A stretch of DNA of 64,000 bases, taken from positions 992,001-1,056,000 of the forward strand of contig NZ_KE386488.1 of NCBI RefSeq assembly GCF_000427365.1. The letters are read 5' to 3'. The DNA is from Rikenella microfusus DSM 15922. GTDB lineage: Bacteria; Bacteroidota; Bacteroidia; Bacteroidales; Rikenellaceae. This document shows positions 44,102-53,760 of the stretch, piece by piece. Numbering within the stretch: position 1 is the first letter of the stretch; every line of letters begins with the position of its first letter. Both the position numbers and the translations under genes were made by a program. The notes under the pieces were generated by a model. The model saw only the letters and a program-made list of their open reading frames with translations, was not told where the DNA came from and searched no databases.

Positions 44102-44674
44102 ATGGAAGAGCAGATTCGGCAGGCATTGGCCGTATTGAAAGCGGGCGGGATCATTTTGTATCCCACCGATACCGTATGGGGTATCGGGTGCGACGCCACG
44201 AACGCAGCCGCCGTGGCGAAGATATTCGCCCTCAAGCGGCGCGACGACGCGAAAAGCATGATCGTGCTGCTCGACCGGCCGGAACAAGTCGTACGGTGGG
44301 TGCGCGACGTGCCGGCCGTAGCCTGGGAACTGTGGGAAGCCGCCGACGGCGCGACCCCTTTGACCCTGATCCTGCCCGGAGGGCAAGGACTGGCCGGAAA
44401 CCTGCTGCCGCCGGAAAAGACCGTCGCGATCCGACTGGTGCAGAACGAATTTTGCAAACGTCTGATTCATAAGTTGGGACGGCCGCTCGTTTCGACCTCT
44501 GCCAACCTCAGCGGCGCGACGACTCCCGCGACCTATAACGAAATATCCGATGCCATTCGGGAGGGGGTCGATCTGGCGGTCGCTCCGGAGATGGAAGAAG
44601 CTACGGCGACACATAAATCTTCGTCCATCATCAAGCTCGATACGGACGGAGGATTTACCATTATCCGGGCCTGA
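44102..44674 (+). CDS. tsaC: Threonylcarbamoyl-AMP synthase (YrdC/TsaC/Sua5 family)
   Basis: The enzyme makes the threonylcarbamoyl-AMP used for t6A modification of tRNAs reading ANN codons. The 190-residue protein is a single YrdC domain, starting at the ATG at 44102 (MEEQIRQALAVLKAGGIILY). Motifs include YPTDTVWGIGCDA, KRR and PLVSTSANLSG. Length is the short TsaC form without the Sua5 C-terminal domain. The upstream open frame runs through the type A repeat and is rejected. Confidence 0.93.
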   Translation: MEEQIRQALAVLKAGGIILYPTDTVWGIGCDATNAAAVAKIFALKRRDDAKSMIVLLDRPEQVVRWVRDVPAVAWELWEAADGATPLTLILPGGQGLAGNLLPPEKTVAIRLVQNEFCKRLIHKLGRPLVSTSANLSGATTPATYNEISDAIREGVDLAVAPEMEEATATHKSSSIIKLDTDGGFTIIRA

Positions 44675-44787
44675 AAAACGCCGGCGGTATTTTCGTCCCC
44701 CGTGTCTGTGCTCCCTCCCCCGCTGCGGAGACCGGTAATTCGCTAAAGCCCGGGGACTCTGCGGACCGCGCCCTATTAAAAAAATCG

Positions 44788-44795
44788 TACCTTTG
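44788..44795 (+). promoter_or_regulatory. -7 box of the argH promoter
   Basis: TACCTTTG, a full consensus match, ends 24 bp before the argH ATG. It overlaps an in-frame TTG, ruling out that upstream start. Confidence 0.7.
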
Positions 44796-44819
44796 CGAAA
44801 GGACAATAATTCGGAACTG

Positions 44820-46151
44820 ATGAAACTCTGGCAGAAAAACAACTGCGCAACGGCCGAAGTCGATCGTTTCACCGTCGGTCGCGACCGCGAGATGGACATG
44901 TACCTGGCCGAAGCGGACGTGCTCGGTTCGCTGGCCCACACCCGGATGCTCGAAACCATCGGGCTGCTCACCGCGGCCGAACTCGCCGACGTGCAGCGCG
45001 AACTGAAAGCCATATATAAGGAGATGGAAGCCGGCGAATTCCGTATCGAGGACGATATGGAAGACATCCATTCCCAGGTCGAACTGATGCTTACCCGGAA
45101 AATCGGGGACACCGGCAAGAAGATACACAGCGGGCGTTCGCGGAACGATCAGGTGTTGGTCGACCTGCGGATCTACCTGCGGCGCGAGATCTACCGGATC
45201 GTCATGGGTACCAAATGCCTGTTCGACACGCTTCAGGGACTGGCCGAACGGCACAAAGGGGTGCTGATGCCGGGTTATACCCATTTGCAGATCGCCATGC
45301 CGTCGAGCTTCGGGCTGTGGTTCGGAGCTTTTGCCGAGAGTCTGGTGGACGACCTGACGATGATGGAGGCGGCCTATCGCGTCTGCAACAAAAATCCGCT
45401 GGGATCGGCGGCCGGATACGGCTCTTCGTTTCCGTTGAACCGCGAGATGACCACCGAACTACTCGGTTTCGACACGCTGAGTTACAATGTGGTCTATGCC
45501 CAGATGGGACGCGGGAAGACCGAACGCGTGCTGGCGCAGGCGATGTCTTCGATCGCCGCGACGCTGAACAAGCTGGCGACGGACAACTGTCTGTTCCTGT
45601 CCCAGAATTTCGCGTTCATCGCCTACCCGCCGGAGCTGACCACCGGGTCGAGCATCATGCCGCACAAGAAAAACCCGGACGTATGGGAACTGATGCGGAG
45701 CAAGTGCAACCGGCTGATGGCGCTGCCGAACGAAATCGCCCTGATGACGGCCAACCTGCCGACAGGTTATTTCCGCGACCTGCAACTGCTCAAAGAGGTG
45801 CTTTTCCCGGCGATCCAGACGCTGAAAGAGTGTATCGGCATGGCGGATTATATGTTGCGGCATATCGAAGTGAAAACCGACATTCTGGACGATCCGAAAT
45901 ACGACTATCTGTTCAGCGTGGAAGTGGTCAATAAGCTGGTGCTGGACGGCGTGCCGTTCCGCGAGGCGTACCGCCGGGTGGGGCTGGACATCGAAAACGG
46001 CACTTATAAACCGAGCCGCGAGGTGCACCACACTCACGCGGGAAGCATCGGGAACCTCTGCCTGGATCGGGTAAACGCCCTGATGACGGCTGCCTTGGAA
46101 AAGTTCGATTTCGACCGGTTCATCCGGGCGGAAGAGGAGCTGACGCGCTGA
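44820..46151 (+). CDS. argH: Argininosuccinate lyase
   Basis: ArgH splits argininosuccinate into arginine and fumarate, the last step of arginine synthesis. The 443-residue protein has the fumarase/aspartase-superfamily signature GSSIMPHKKNPD and motif DMEDIHSQVE; HSGRSRNDQV forms part of the substrate site. The start at 44820 (MKLWQKNNCATAEVDRF) follows the promoter. No other arg gene is adjacent. Confidence 0.97.
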   Translation: MKLWQKNNCATAEVDRFTVGRDREMDMYLAEADVLGSLAHTRMLETIGLLTAAELADVQRELKAIYKEMEAGEFRIEDDMEDIHSQVELMLTRKIGDTGKKIHSGRSRNDQVLVDLRIYLRREIYRIVMGTKCLFDTLQGLAERHKGVLMPGYTHLQIAMPSSFGLWFGAFAESLVDDLTMMEAAYRVCNKNPLGSAAGYGSSFPLNREMTTELLGFDTLSYNVVYAQMGRGKTERVLAQAMSSIAATLNKLATDNCLFLSQNFAFIAYPPELTTGSSIMPHKKNPDVWELMRSKCNRLMALPNEIALMTANLPTGYFRDLQLLKEVLFPAIQTLKECIGMADYMLRHIEVKTDILDDPKYDYLFSVEVVNKLVLDGVPFREAYRRVGLDIENGTYKPSREVHHTHAGSIGNLCLDRVNALMTAALEKFDFDRFIRAEEELTR

Positions 46152-46187
46152 CAGCGGGGACGTTCGCCGGAAAAGAGCGCTTAAAAA

Positions 46188-46219
46188 TTTGGCGGAATAA
46201 AAAAGAGTATTTACCTTTG
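46188..46219 (+). promoter_or_regulatory. Full -33/-7 promoter for tRNA-Glu and rpsT
   Basis: TTTG at 46188-46191, a 20-bp spacer, and TACCTTTG at 46212-46219 match the complete Bacteroidota promoter. It is the clearest promoter in the window. Confidence 0.8.
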
Positions 46220-46263
46220 CAGTCCGTAATCCGGGGTACCGCCGGAGAGGACACGAAACGGAT

Positions 46264-46335
46264 GGCCCTTTCGTCTATCGGTTAGGACACAAGATTTTCA
46301 TTCTTGGAAGAGGGGTTCGATTCCCCTAGGGGCTA
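46264..46335 (+). tRNA. tRNA-Glu (anticodon TTC)
   Basis: The cloverleaf is complete: acceptor GGCCCTT with AGGGGCT (G-U at the first pair), D-loop CTATCGGTTAGGAC, anticodon loop TTTTCAT with TTC, and T-arm AGGGGTTCGATTCCCCT. rpsT follows 31 bp later and probably shares its transcript. Confidence 0.95.
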
Positions 46336-46366
46336 CGAAAGTAAAAACACAGAGATTTTAAACGTA

Positions 46367-46621
46367 ATGGCAAACCACAAGTCATCTCAAAAACGTATCC
46401 GCCAGACCGAAAGCCGTCGTCTGCACAACAAATATTACCACAAGACCGCCCGCAACGCCGTGAAAGCGCTGCGCAACACGACGGACAAGGCTGCCGCCGA
46501 AGCTCTGCTGCCGAAAGTGACGGCCATGCTGGACAAACTGGCGAAAAAGAATATCATCCACAGCAACAAGGCTGCGAACCTGAAAAGTTCCTTGCAGCTG
46601 AAAGTCAATGCGCTGGCATAA
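46367..46621 (+). CDS. rpsT: 30S ribosomal protein S20
   Basis: The 84-residue basic helical protein begins [20 protein letters not shown], typical of S20, which binds 16S rRNA. The start is at 46367; the frame is open further left, into the tRNA, and that part is rejected. The TACCTTTG promoter before tRNA-Glu probably serves both. Confidence 0.97.
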   Translation: MANHKSSQKRIRQTESRRLHNKYYHKTARNAVKALRNTTDKAAAEALLPKVTAMLDKLAKKNIIHSNKAANLKSSLQLKVNALA

Positions 46622-46658
46622 GCATCCCGCGGGGGGGGGAGAATAAAAATATAATATG

Positions 46659-46697
46659 AATTACCGCCGTCATAGTCACTATGAATGGCGGTAAATT
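46659..46697 (+). terminator. Terminator-like hairpin after rpsT
   Basis: ATTACCGCC pairs with GGCGGTAAAT, and an inner stem TCATAG/CTATGA extends it. The hairpin ends four bases before tRNA-Leu(CAA); the trailing T tract is short. Confidence 0.75.
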
Positions 46698-46700
46698 ATT

Positions 46701-46782
46701 GCCCGGATGGCGGAATTGGTAGACGCGTTGGTCTCAAACACCAATGGAGCGATCCGTGCCGGTTCGATCCCGGCTCCGGGTA
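46701..46782 (+). tRNA. tRNA-Leu (anticodon CAA)
   Basis: Class II tRNA: acceptor GCCCGGA with TCCGGGT, D-loop GAATTGGTAGAC, anticodon loop TCTCAAA with CAA, variable arm, and T-arm CCGGTTCGATCCCGG. It is the second tRNA-Leu in the window; the other has GAG. Confidence 0.95.
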
Positions 46783-46787
46783 CGAAA

Positions 46788-46824
46788 AGAGCAGATAATC
46801 AATGTATTATCTGCTCTTTTTTTT
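46788..46824 (+). terminator. Terminator of tRNA-Leu(CAA)
   Basis: AGAGCAGATAAT (46788-46799) pairs perfectly with ATTATCTGCTCT (46806-46817), followed by a run of T to 46824. Confidence 0.95.
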
Positions 46825-47225
46825 ATCATAGGCAGTCTGCGATCCTATCCGAAACCGGGCAATGGTCTCCCCAACCCGTCCTGCCCCGAAGCCTCAAGCG
46901 GCTTCGGGATTTGTGCGGCCGAAAATAATGGTATATACGACCTTACCAGTTCCGGATGCCTGGTTTTCAGCTTATTTCGGTCTGTGCCCACTATTCCGGG
47001 CGCTTCCGGGTCCCGCGGCACCTCCGAGCCGACCGGAAAATAGATCGATCCTTCATACATTAGGTATATCGCAGTTACAATATAACCGGATTCAAATAAG
47101 GTGAACATGGGCAGGCACCTCCGGCTACACCGGAGGAGCTTTGCCGTTCTCCGGGCAGACAGTGATTTGCAGGAACCGATATGCCCGGCACGACTTCAAC
47201 AGACATAGACTTCGGCCGACTCCTG
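46825..47225. repeat. Degenerate type B-like sequence between tRNA-Leu and the AraC gene
   Basis: Fragments resembling type B occur: GGCAATGGTCTCCCCAACCC at 46858, GGTATATACGACCTTACC near 46930 and GGTTTTCAGC near 46970. They are too diverged to assign ends. No gene is seen in these 401 bp. Confidence 0.5.
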
Positions 47226-48110
47226 CTACTGCATCTTGTATTGTCCCGGCGACATACCCGTATGCTGCTTGAAATACTTGCCGAAGAAAGACTGCGTCGA
47301 GAAATTCAGCTCGTAAGCCACCTCCTGGATACTCAGTCCCGAATATTTCAGCAACGTTTTCGCCTCCAGGATCACATACTCGTCGATCCATTCCGCCGCC
47401 GAACGGCCCGTGACCTCCTTCATCAGCGACGACATGTATTTCGGCGTGACATGCATCTTCTCGGCATAGAACCCCACGCTCCGTTCCGCCTTATGATGCA
47501 GCGTCAGCAACTCGATGAACTGCCGGAAGAGTATCTCCCGGCGGCTTTTGACCGAACGTTCGTCATCGAAAGGCAGGTTATTGAGCTGATCGCAGCACTT
47601 GTGGAGGAACGCTCCCACCAACCCCGTGACGATCTCCTTGCGGAACATGCTCCCGGCATCCTCCGCACACTCCCGGATCAGGTCGCAGAACCGTTGGAGA
47701 TGCCGGGCGACCTCCGGGTCGAGCCGGTGGGCCGGATGATTCTTGAGATGCATGAATACCGAGATCTTGTTTTTCAGGTCGAGCCGCGCCTCCCGCAGGA
47801 GCTTCAGCGATACGATGACGATATGTCCCCGGAAATCGTCGCTCACCCGGTCGATCCGGATGATATTCTCCGGAAAATTCACCACGATCGTATTCGGCAA
47901 TACGTCGCACTCCTTCAGGTTGATCGTCGCCCGCCCCTCGCCCGCGGTACATAGGGCCACCACCACGGCATCCAGCCGGCAGGGATAACGGAACAGCTCC
48001 CATTCCGTCGATTTGTCCGAAGAGACGATCATCACATCCTCGTCGCCGCCGTCCTCGTAGCCCACCGTCTGCCGCAGCTGGGCGATCGTTAAGTTCGTCA
48101 GTCCTGTCAT
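47226..48110 (-). CDS. AraC-family regulator, divergent from the RND efflux operon
   Basis: The 294-residue protein has a cupin-like sensor half and a C-terminal double helix-turn-helix ending FGKYFKQHTGMSPGQYK. Its sensor half shares TINLKEC with the AraC protein at 10992-11864. It is transcribed away from the efflux operon with 170 bp between the starts, the usual layout of a local regulator; control of that operon is inferred. Its own promoter is a perfect TATATTTG at 48137-48144. Confidence 0.9.
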   Translation of the reverse strand: MTGLTNLTIAQLRQTVGYEDGGDEDVMIVSSDKSTEWELFRYPCRLDAVVVALCTAGEGRATINLKECDVLPNTIVVNFPENIIRIDRVSDDFRGHIVIVSLKLLREARLDLKNKISVFMHLKNHPAHRLDPEVARHLQRFCDLIRECAEDAGSMFRKEIVTGLVGAFLHKCCDQLNNLPFDDERSVKSRREILFRQFIELLTLHHKAERSVGFYAEKMHVTPKYMSSLMKEVTGRSAAEWIDEYVILEAKTLLKYSGLSIQEVAYELNFSTQSFFGKYFKQHTGMSPGQYKMQ

Positions 48111-48136
48111 TGTTCTGAATATCCTTTATTATGGGT

Positions 48137-48144
48137 CAAATATA
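48137..48144 (-). promoter_or_regulatory. -7 box of the AraC regulator gene
   Basis: TATATTTG on the minus strand is a full consensus match, 26 bp upstream of the start codon, inside the divergent region shared with the efflux operon. Confidence 0.65.
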
Positions 48145-48280
48145 GAGATTCGGAAGTTGTGATTGGTACGGTATGTCCGATTTTCCGACCTTTGGAACAT
48201 CACCGTCAGACTCCGGTACTTTAAACCGGAGCGTTTTTACTTCAACTTTGCGATAAAGAACCAAACGAAACAAGAGAACC

Positions 48281-49321
48281 ATGACATCCAGACTTAACAT
48301 TTCCTGCCGCCTGTTCCTGCTCGCCGCCGGAGCGATGGCGGCCTCAGGATGCTCTTCCGGCCCCCGGACGGCAGGGGAGCGAGCCGTGCCCGTAAGAGCC
48401 GTAACTGTCGTCGCGGACGAACAGGGTGCCGCCGACCGCGAATATATCGGCGTGATCGAAGAGGAGTCGGCCACCGCGCTCAGTTTTCCCGTACAAGGTA
48501 CCGTCGCCTCGCTGACGGCGGACGAGGGCCAGCGCGTGGGGCAGGGCCGGGTGCTGGCCCGGCTCGACGAACGGAATCTGCAAAGCGTGTACAACGGCGC
48601 GCAGGCTTCGCTCGCGCAGGCCGAAGACGCCATGAAACGCCTTCAGCTGCTCTACGACAACGGAAGCCTGCCGGAAATCAAGTACGTCGAAGCGCAGACC
48701 AAACTGGAACAGGCCCGTTCGATGGAACAGGTCGCCCGGAAGAACCTGGAAGACAGCCGTCTGGTCGCCCCGTTCGGCGGGGTGATCGGCAAGCGGGCTG
48801 TCGAAGCGGGCGAGAACGTGCTGCCCGGCCAGACGGTCTGCACGCTGCTGAAAACCGATGCGGTCAAGGTGAAAATTCCGGTGCCGGAAAACGAAATCGC
48901 CGCCGTGGAGCCGGGGAAGAAGGCCCGGATCGCCGTGGCCGCGCTGGGAGGCAGGACGTATGACGGAGTCGTGAAAGAGAAAGGCGTGACGGCCAATCCG
49001 GTTTCCCATACCTATGAAGTCAGGATACCGCTGCCCAATCCGGGGGGCGAACTGATGCCCGGCATGGTGTGCCGCGTGGCGCTGGAGGGCGATACTTCGG
49101 CCCGCGCCATCGTGCTGCCGAGCCGCGCCGTGCAGGTGACCGGGCGGGGCGACCGTTTCGTCTGGTGCGTGCGCGACGGCAAAGCGGCGATAGCGCCCGT
49201 AACGGTCGGCGCGCTGACCGGGGACGGAGTCGCGATCACGGGCGGCCTGACGGACGGCGAACTGGTCATCACGGACGGTTATCAGAAAGTGAGTGAAGGA
49301 ACGAATGTCGAAGTGTTATGA
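48281..49321 (+). CDS. RND efflux periplasmic adaptor lipoprotein
   Basis: The 346-residue protein is a predicted lipoprotein (MTSRLNISCRLFLLAAGAM, then lipobox AASGC). It shows the order of membrane-fusion proteins: lipoyl half near TVASLTADEGQRVGQG, a short coiled-coil (residues 95-145), the second lipoyl half SRLVAPFGGVIGKRAV, a beta-barrel and a membrane-proximal domain. It bridges the RND pump to the outer-membrane channel. Its stop overlaps the pump gene start by four bases (ATGA), indicating coupling. Confidence 0.95.
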   Translation: MTSRLNISCRLFLLAAGAMAASGCSSGPRTAGERAVPVRAVTVVADEQGAADREYIGVIEEESATALSFPVQGTVASLTADEGQRVGQGRVLARLDERNLQSVYNGAQASLAQAEDAMKRLQLLYDNGSLPEIKYVEAQTKLEQARSMEQVARKNLEDSRLVAPFGGVIGKRAVEAGENVLPGQTVCTLLKTDAVKVKIPVPENEIAAVEPGKKARIAVAALGGRTYDGVVKEKGVTANPVSHTYEVRIPLPNPGGELMPGMVCRVALEGDTSARAIVLPSRAVQVTGRGDRFVWCVRDGKAAIAPVTVGALTGDGVAITGGLTDGELVITDGYQKVSEGTNVEVL

Positions 49322-52300
49322 AACGGAACGGAGTCATAGAATCCGCCATGCGCTACCACCGGATCATGCTGCTGATCGTGGGGTTGATGGTGGCGCTCGG
49401 CATATACGGGCTGGCGGTGATGCCCAAGCAGGAGTTCCCGCCCTTCACGATCCGGCAGGGGCTGATCGTCGGGGTCTATCCCGGAGCCACCTCCGAAGAG
49501 GTCGAGGAACAACTGGCCAAACCGCTGGAGCGGTTCCTGTTCACGTATAAAGAGGTCAAGAAAGCCAAAACCTACACCCTGTCGCAAGACGGGATGGTTT
49601 ACGCGATGGTGGAGCTGAACGACGACGTGCGCGACAAGGACGAAGTATGGTCGAAAATCAAGCACGGTGTGGCGAATCTCAAAATGCAGCTGCCTTCGGG
49701 CGTGCTGGCCCTCGTGGTGAACGACGATTTCGGGGACACCTCCGCGCTGCTGATCTCCCTGCAATCGGAGGATAAGACCTACCGCGAACTGCAAACGTAT
49801 CTCGACGATCTGGAAGGGCGTCTGCGGCGGATCGAGTCGGTGTCGAACCTGCGGCGTTACGGCTTGCAGAACGAACAGATCACGGTCTGGTTCGACCCGG
49901 ACAAGTTGGCGGTTTACGGCCTCGACCAGCGGGCGCTGATGGTGCGGCTCTTCGCCCAGGGGTTCACCACCACGGGCGGTTCGGTCGAGACCGGCGGGCA
50001 GGAACTGCCGATTCACTTCGCCCCGACCTACGATTCGGAATACGAGATCGCCGAACAGATCGTGTACAGCGATCCGCAGGGAAACGTGATCCGGTTGAAA
50101 GACGTGGCCCGCATCGTGCGCGAATACGACGACCCGGACAGCTACGTGACCAACAACGGCCGCAAAGCCGTGATCCTTTCGATGGAGATGCGGGAGGGGA
50201 ACAACATCGTGCAGTACGGCAAAGAGGTGGACGAAGTGCTGGCGGCTTTCCAGCAGACGCTGCCCGAGGACGTGCAAATCGAACGGATCGCCGACCAGCC
50301 CAAAGTGGTGGACGAGTCGGTCACCTCGTTCGTGCGCGACCTGCTGGTCTCCATCGTGGTGGTAATCGCCGTGATGATGGTGCTTTTCCCGTTCCGGTCG
50401 GCCATCGTGGCGGCCACTTCGATTCCGATCAGCATCTTCATCTCGATCGGAATCATGTATATTACCGGAATCCCGCTGAACACCGCCACGCTGGCGGCCC
50501 TGATCATGGTGCTGGGGATGATCGTGGACAATTCGATCATCGTGGTGGACGCCTATCTCGAAAACCTGGACAAAGGGATGTCGCGCTGGTACGCGGCCAT
50601 CGCGAGCGCTAAAAACTATTTCGGATCGATCTTTCTGGCCACGCTCTGCATCTGCATCATCTTTTTCCCGCTGCTGGTGACCATGACCGGCCAGTTCCGC
50701 GATTTCCTGAACGACTTCCCGTGGACGGTCACCATTTCGCTGATGGTTTCGCTGGTGCTGGCCATGGTGTTCATCCCGTTCCTGGAGTACGTGCTGATCA
50801 AAAAGGGGCTGAAAAAACGCGAACCGGAGCGAGTGCGGCGGCACACCATGCTGGATGTCGTGCAACGCTGGTACGGCCATGCGCTGGACTGGACGTTCCG
50901 CTGGCCTAAACTGACCGTTTTCGGCGGCGTGATGACCGTCGTGCTCGCGGGTTTCATCCTGCTGGGGCTGAAAGTGCGGATGATGCCTTTCGCCGACCGC
51001 GACCAGCTGGCCGTCGAAATCTTCCTGCCGCAGGGGGGCGCATTGGAGAGGACCGAAGCCGTGGCGGACAGCGTTTACCGGGCCTTATCCTCGGACGAAC
51101 GTGTCAAGTCGGTGACCCAGTTTGTCGGTACCGCTTCGCCGCGTTTCCAGGCGACCTATGCGCCGAATCTGCCGTCGAAGCATTATGCGCAGTTCATCGT
51201 GAACACGCAGTCGGTCGAAGCCACCCGCAGCCTGCTGGACGAATACGCGAACGCATGGGCCGACCGGTTCCCGGACGCCTATGTGAAATTCAAGCAGCTC
51301 GACTACCAGAACCTGACCACCCCGATCGAAGTGCGTTTCCGCGGCGACGATATCGCCGCTCTGAAGCGGGCGGCGGACACGCTGATGGCCGGGATGCGGC
51401 GGATGGACGAATTGGTGTGGGTGCATACCAACTACGAGGAGCCGCTTCCGACCGTCCGGGTACGGCTCGACCCGGTGGAATCGGCCCGTCTGGGCATCGA
51501 CCGGATGACGGCGCAGACCGAGGTGGCCGCCTGCTACTCCGGCTTTCCCGCGGGAACGCTCTGGGAGGGCGACTATCCGCTTTCGGTGGTGCTGAAAGCC
51601 GACGAGCGGGCCGGCGACGAGGCGCTGGACAAGATCGGCGACCGGTATATCGCCACGGCCATTCCGGGCGTTTCGGTACCGCTGCGCCAGGTGGCTGCGG
51701 TCGAACCGGCCTGGAGCGAGGGGCAGATCGTGCGCCGCAACGGGGTGCGTACCCTCAGCGTAATGGCCGACGTTCGCAGGGGCCATAACGAGGGCGAGGC
51801 GTTCAAGGCCGTCAGACAGCTGACGGAAGCGCAAGCGTTGCCTGAAGGGGTCGAATACGAGTACGGCGGATCGGTAGAGAGCGACGCCGAGATCACCGGG
51901 CCGATCATCAGCGGCATTTCGGCGGCGGCGTTCATCATTTTCCTGTTCCTGCTCCTCAATTTCAAGAAAGTAAGCATTTCGGTGGTGGCGCTGGTCTCCA
52001 TTTCGCTCTGCCTGCTGGGAGCTGCGGCGGGCCTGTGGCTCACGGATACGGAGTTCGGCCTGACCTGCGTGCTCGGCCTGATCAGCCTGATGGGGATCAT
52101 CGTGCGCAATGCGATCATCATGTTCCAGCATGCCGAGGACCTGCGGGTCCGGAAACATATCCCGGCCCGCGACGCGGCCTACGATGCCGGGCGGCGGCGC
52201 ATGCTGCCGATCTTCCTGACTTCGGCGACCACGGCGGTCGGCGTGGTGCCGATGATTATCAGCCGGAGTTCGCTGTGGACGCCGATGGGTATCGTGATCT

Positions 52301-52407
52301 GTTTCGGCACCGTAGTATCGATGATGCTGGTGGTGACGGTGCTGCCGGTAACCTACTGGAAGATTTTCGGAAACGTAAAGCTCAAAAAGAAACCCTATGA
52401 AGCGTAA
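49318..52407 (+). CDS. RND efflux pump, inner-membrane transporter (HAE-1/AcrB-like)
   Basis: The 1029-residue protein has the RND layout: helix 1 near residue 12-30, a large periplasmic loop, five helices (about 335-480), helix 7 near 540, a second loop and the final helices (865-1020). The motif GMIVDNSIIVVDAYLEN in helix 4 holds the proton-relay aspartate. It exports hydrophobic or amphiphilic compounds by proton antiport; the substrate is not evident. It lies between its adaptor and channel genes. Confidence 0.95.
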   Translation: MKRNGVIESAMRYHRIMLLIVGLMVALGIYGLAVMPKQEFPPFTIRQGLIVGVYPGATSEEVEEQLAKPLERFLFTYKEVKKAKTYTLSQDGMVYAMVELNDDVRDKDEVWSKIKHGVANLKMQLPSGVLALVVNDDFGDTSALLISLQSEDKTYRELQTYLDDLEGRLRRIESVSNLRRYGLQNEQITVWFDPDKLAVYGLDQRALMVRLFAQGFTTTGGSVETGGQELPIHFAPTYDSEYEIAEQIVYSDPQGNVIRLKDVARIVREYDDPDSYVTNNGRKAVILSMEMREGNNIVQYGKEVDEVLAAFQQTLPEDVQIERIADQPKVVDESVTSFVRDLLVSIVVVIAVMMVLFPFRSAIVAATSIPISIFISIGIMYITGIPLNTATLAALIMVLGMIVDNSIIVVDAYLENLDKGMSRWYAAIASAKNYFGSIFLATLCICIIFFPLLVTMTGQFRDFLNDFPWTVTISLMVSLVLAMVFIPFLEYVLIKKGLKKREPERVRRHTMLDVVQRWYGHALDWTFRWPKLTVFGGVMTVVLAGFILLGLKVRMMPFADRDQLAVEIFLPQGGALERTEAVADSVYRALSSDERVKSVTQFVGTASPRFQATYAPNLPSKHYAQFIVNTQSVEATRSLLDEYANAWADRFPDAYVKFKQLDYQNLTTPIEVRFRGDDIAALKRAADTLMAGMRRMDELVWVHTNYEEPLPTVRVRLDPVESARLGIDRMTAQTEVAACYSGFPAGTLWEGDYPLSVVLKADERAGDEALDKIGDRYIATAIPGVSVPLRQVAAVEPAWSEGQIVRRNGVRTLSVMADVRRGHNEGEAFKAVRQLTEAQALPEGVEYEYGGSVESDAEITGPIISGISAAAFIIFLFLLLNFKKVSISVVALVSISLCLLGAAAGLWLTDTEFGLTCVLGLISLMGIIVRNAIIMFQHAEDLRVRKHIPARDAAYDAGRRRMLPIFLTSATTAVGVVPMIISRSSLWTPMGIVICFGTVVSMMLVVTVLPVTYWKIFGNVKLKKKPYEA

Positions 52408-53701
52408 CCTTTTGTTCCTCGCCGCCGCGCTGTTGTGCGGGCCGGTCTCTTTGCACGCCCGGACTTATACGTTGGAACAGTGCAAGGCGTTGGCGCTGGA
52501 AAACAACAATAAGATGAAAAACGGCCTGCTGGATGTGCAGATCGCCGCGCAGACCCGTAAAGAGGCGTTTACCCGTTTTTTCCCGACCGTCAGCGCGGCG
52601 GGGATGGCGTTCACGGCGAGTCACGACATGCTGAGGCTTTCCGTGCCGCTCGACCTGCCGATTCCTGGTCTGGAGCTGCCGCCGTTGTCGATGGGGATGA
52701 TGAAGCACGGGCTGATAGGCGGCATAACGGCTCTGCAACCGGTTTTCGCCGGACGGCAGGTGGCCGCCGGCAACCGGCTGGCTCGCATCGGCGAGCAGAC
52801 GGGCAACCTGAAACTCCGCGTGTCGGAACGCGAAGTGAACGAGACGGTCGAACGTTATTTCTGGCAGATCGTCGCCCTGCGGGGCAAGCTGGAGACGCTG
52901 GATGCGGCGGACAGACAGCTGGCGCAGATCCGGCACGATGTGGAGACGGCGATTCGGGCGGGCATCTCCACGCGCAACGACCTGCTGCGGGTGGAGCTTA
53001 AACAGCAGGAGAACGAGAGCAACCGTCTGAAAGTGGAGAACGGCATCGGCGCGACCCGCCTGTTGCTGGCCCAGTACGTCGGGGCGCCGTTGGCCGAACC
53101 GTTCGAAATTGCCGCCGAGGGGACGGGAATGCCGGAGGCGCCGGAAAAGTGGTATGCCGATCCGGCCGGAGCCGCCGAGTCGCGACCGGAGGCGCAGCTG
53201 CTGGACAAGCAGATCGAGGCGTCGAAACAGCAGGTACGCATGACGCGTGGAAAGAACATGCCGACGGTGGGTGTGGGAGCAGGATATTTATACCACGATC
53301 TGGCAGGAGAGGGCAATGATTTCGGGATGGTGTTCGCCAGCGTGTCGGTGCCGATCACGGGCTGGTGGGGCGGTTCGCATGCGGTCAAACGCGAACGGAT
53401 GAAGCGTCTTCAGGCCGAAAACGACCGGCGGGAGTCGGTGGAACTGATGCAGGTGGAGATCGTCCGATGCTGGGACGAGTTGCGGGAGGCTTACGAACAG
53501 ATCCGGCTGGCTGAAAAGTCGATCGTTTCGGCGACGGAGAACCTGCGGCTGAACGAGGACTATTTCCGGGCGGGAACGGTGTCGCTGAGCGACCTGTTGG
53601 ACGCGCAGACTTTGTTGCAGCAAAGCCGCGACCAGCTGACGGACGCCGGGGCGGATTACCGGGTGAAGCTGGCGAAATATCGCCTGATAACGGGACAGTG
53701 A
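52397..53701 (+). CDS. TolC-family outer-membrane efflux channel
   Basis: The 434-residue protein has a signal peptide (MKRNLLFLAAALLCGPVSLH) and two repeats of the long coiled-coil helices of TolC/OprM channels, beginning TYTLEQCKALALENN. It forms a trimeric exit duct for the pump. The start overlaps the pump gene by 11 bp, completing the three-gene operon. An inverted repeat follows the stop. Confidence 0.94.
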   Translation: MKRNLLFLAAALLCGPVSLHARTYTLEQCKALALENNNKMKNGLLDVQIAAQTRKEAFTRFFPTVSAAGMAFTASHDMLRLSVPLDLPIPGLELPPLSMGMMKHGLIGGITALQPVFAGRQVAAGNRLARIGEQTGNLKLRVSEREVNETVERYFWQIVALRGKLETLDAADRQLAQIRHDVETAIRAGISTRNDLLRVELKQQENESNRLKVENGIGATRLLLAQYVGAPLAEPFEIAAEGTGMPEAPEKWYADPAGAAESRPEAQLLDKQIEASKQQVRMTRGKNMPTVGVGAGYLYHDLAGEGNDFGMVFASVSVPITGWWGGSHAVKRERMKRLQAENDRRESVELMQVEIVRCWDELREAYEQIRLAEKSIVSATENLRLNEDYFRAGTVSLSDLLDAQTLLQQSRDQLTDAGADYRVKLAKYRLITGQ

Positions 53702-53715
53702 ATTTTTCGGCGAAC

Positions 53716-53760
53716 AAGCGGCTGCGGTCTTGCTTAATGACAAGCAAGGCCGCAGCCGCT
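53716..53760 (+). terminator. Terminator-like inverted repeat after the efflux operon
   Basis: AGCGGCTGCGG...CTTGCTT pairs with AAGCAAG...CCGCAGCCGCT across a six-base loop, a long stem with a small internal mismatch. There is almost no T tract. Confidence 0.65.

Noticed and set aside
44793-44819. TTG start for argH
   Set aside because: The TTG lies inside the TACCTTTG promoter element; the ATG at 44820 fits the family's N-terminus.
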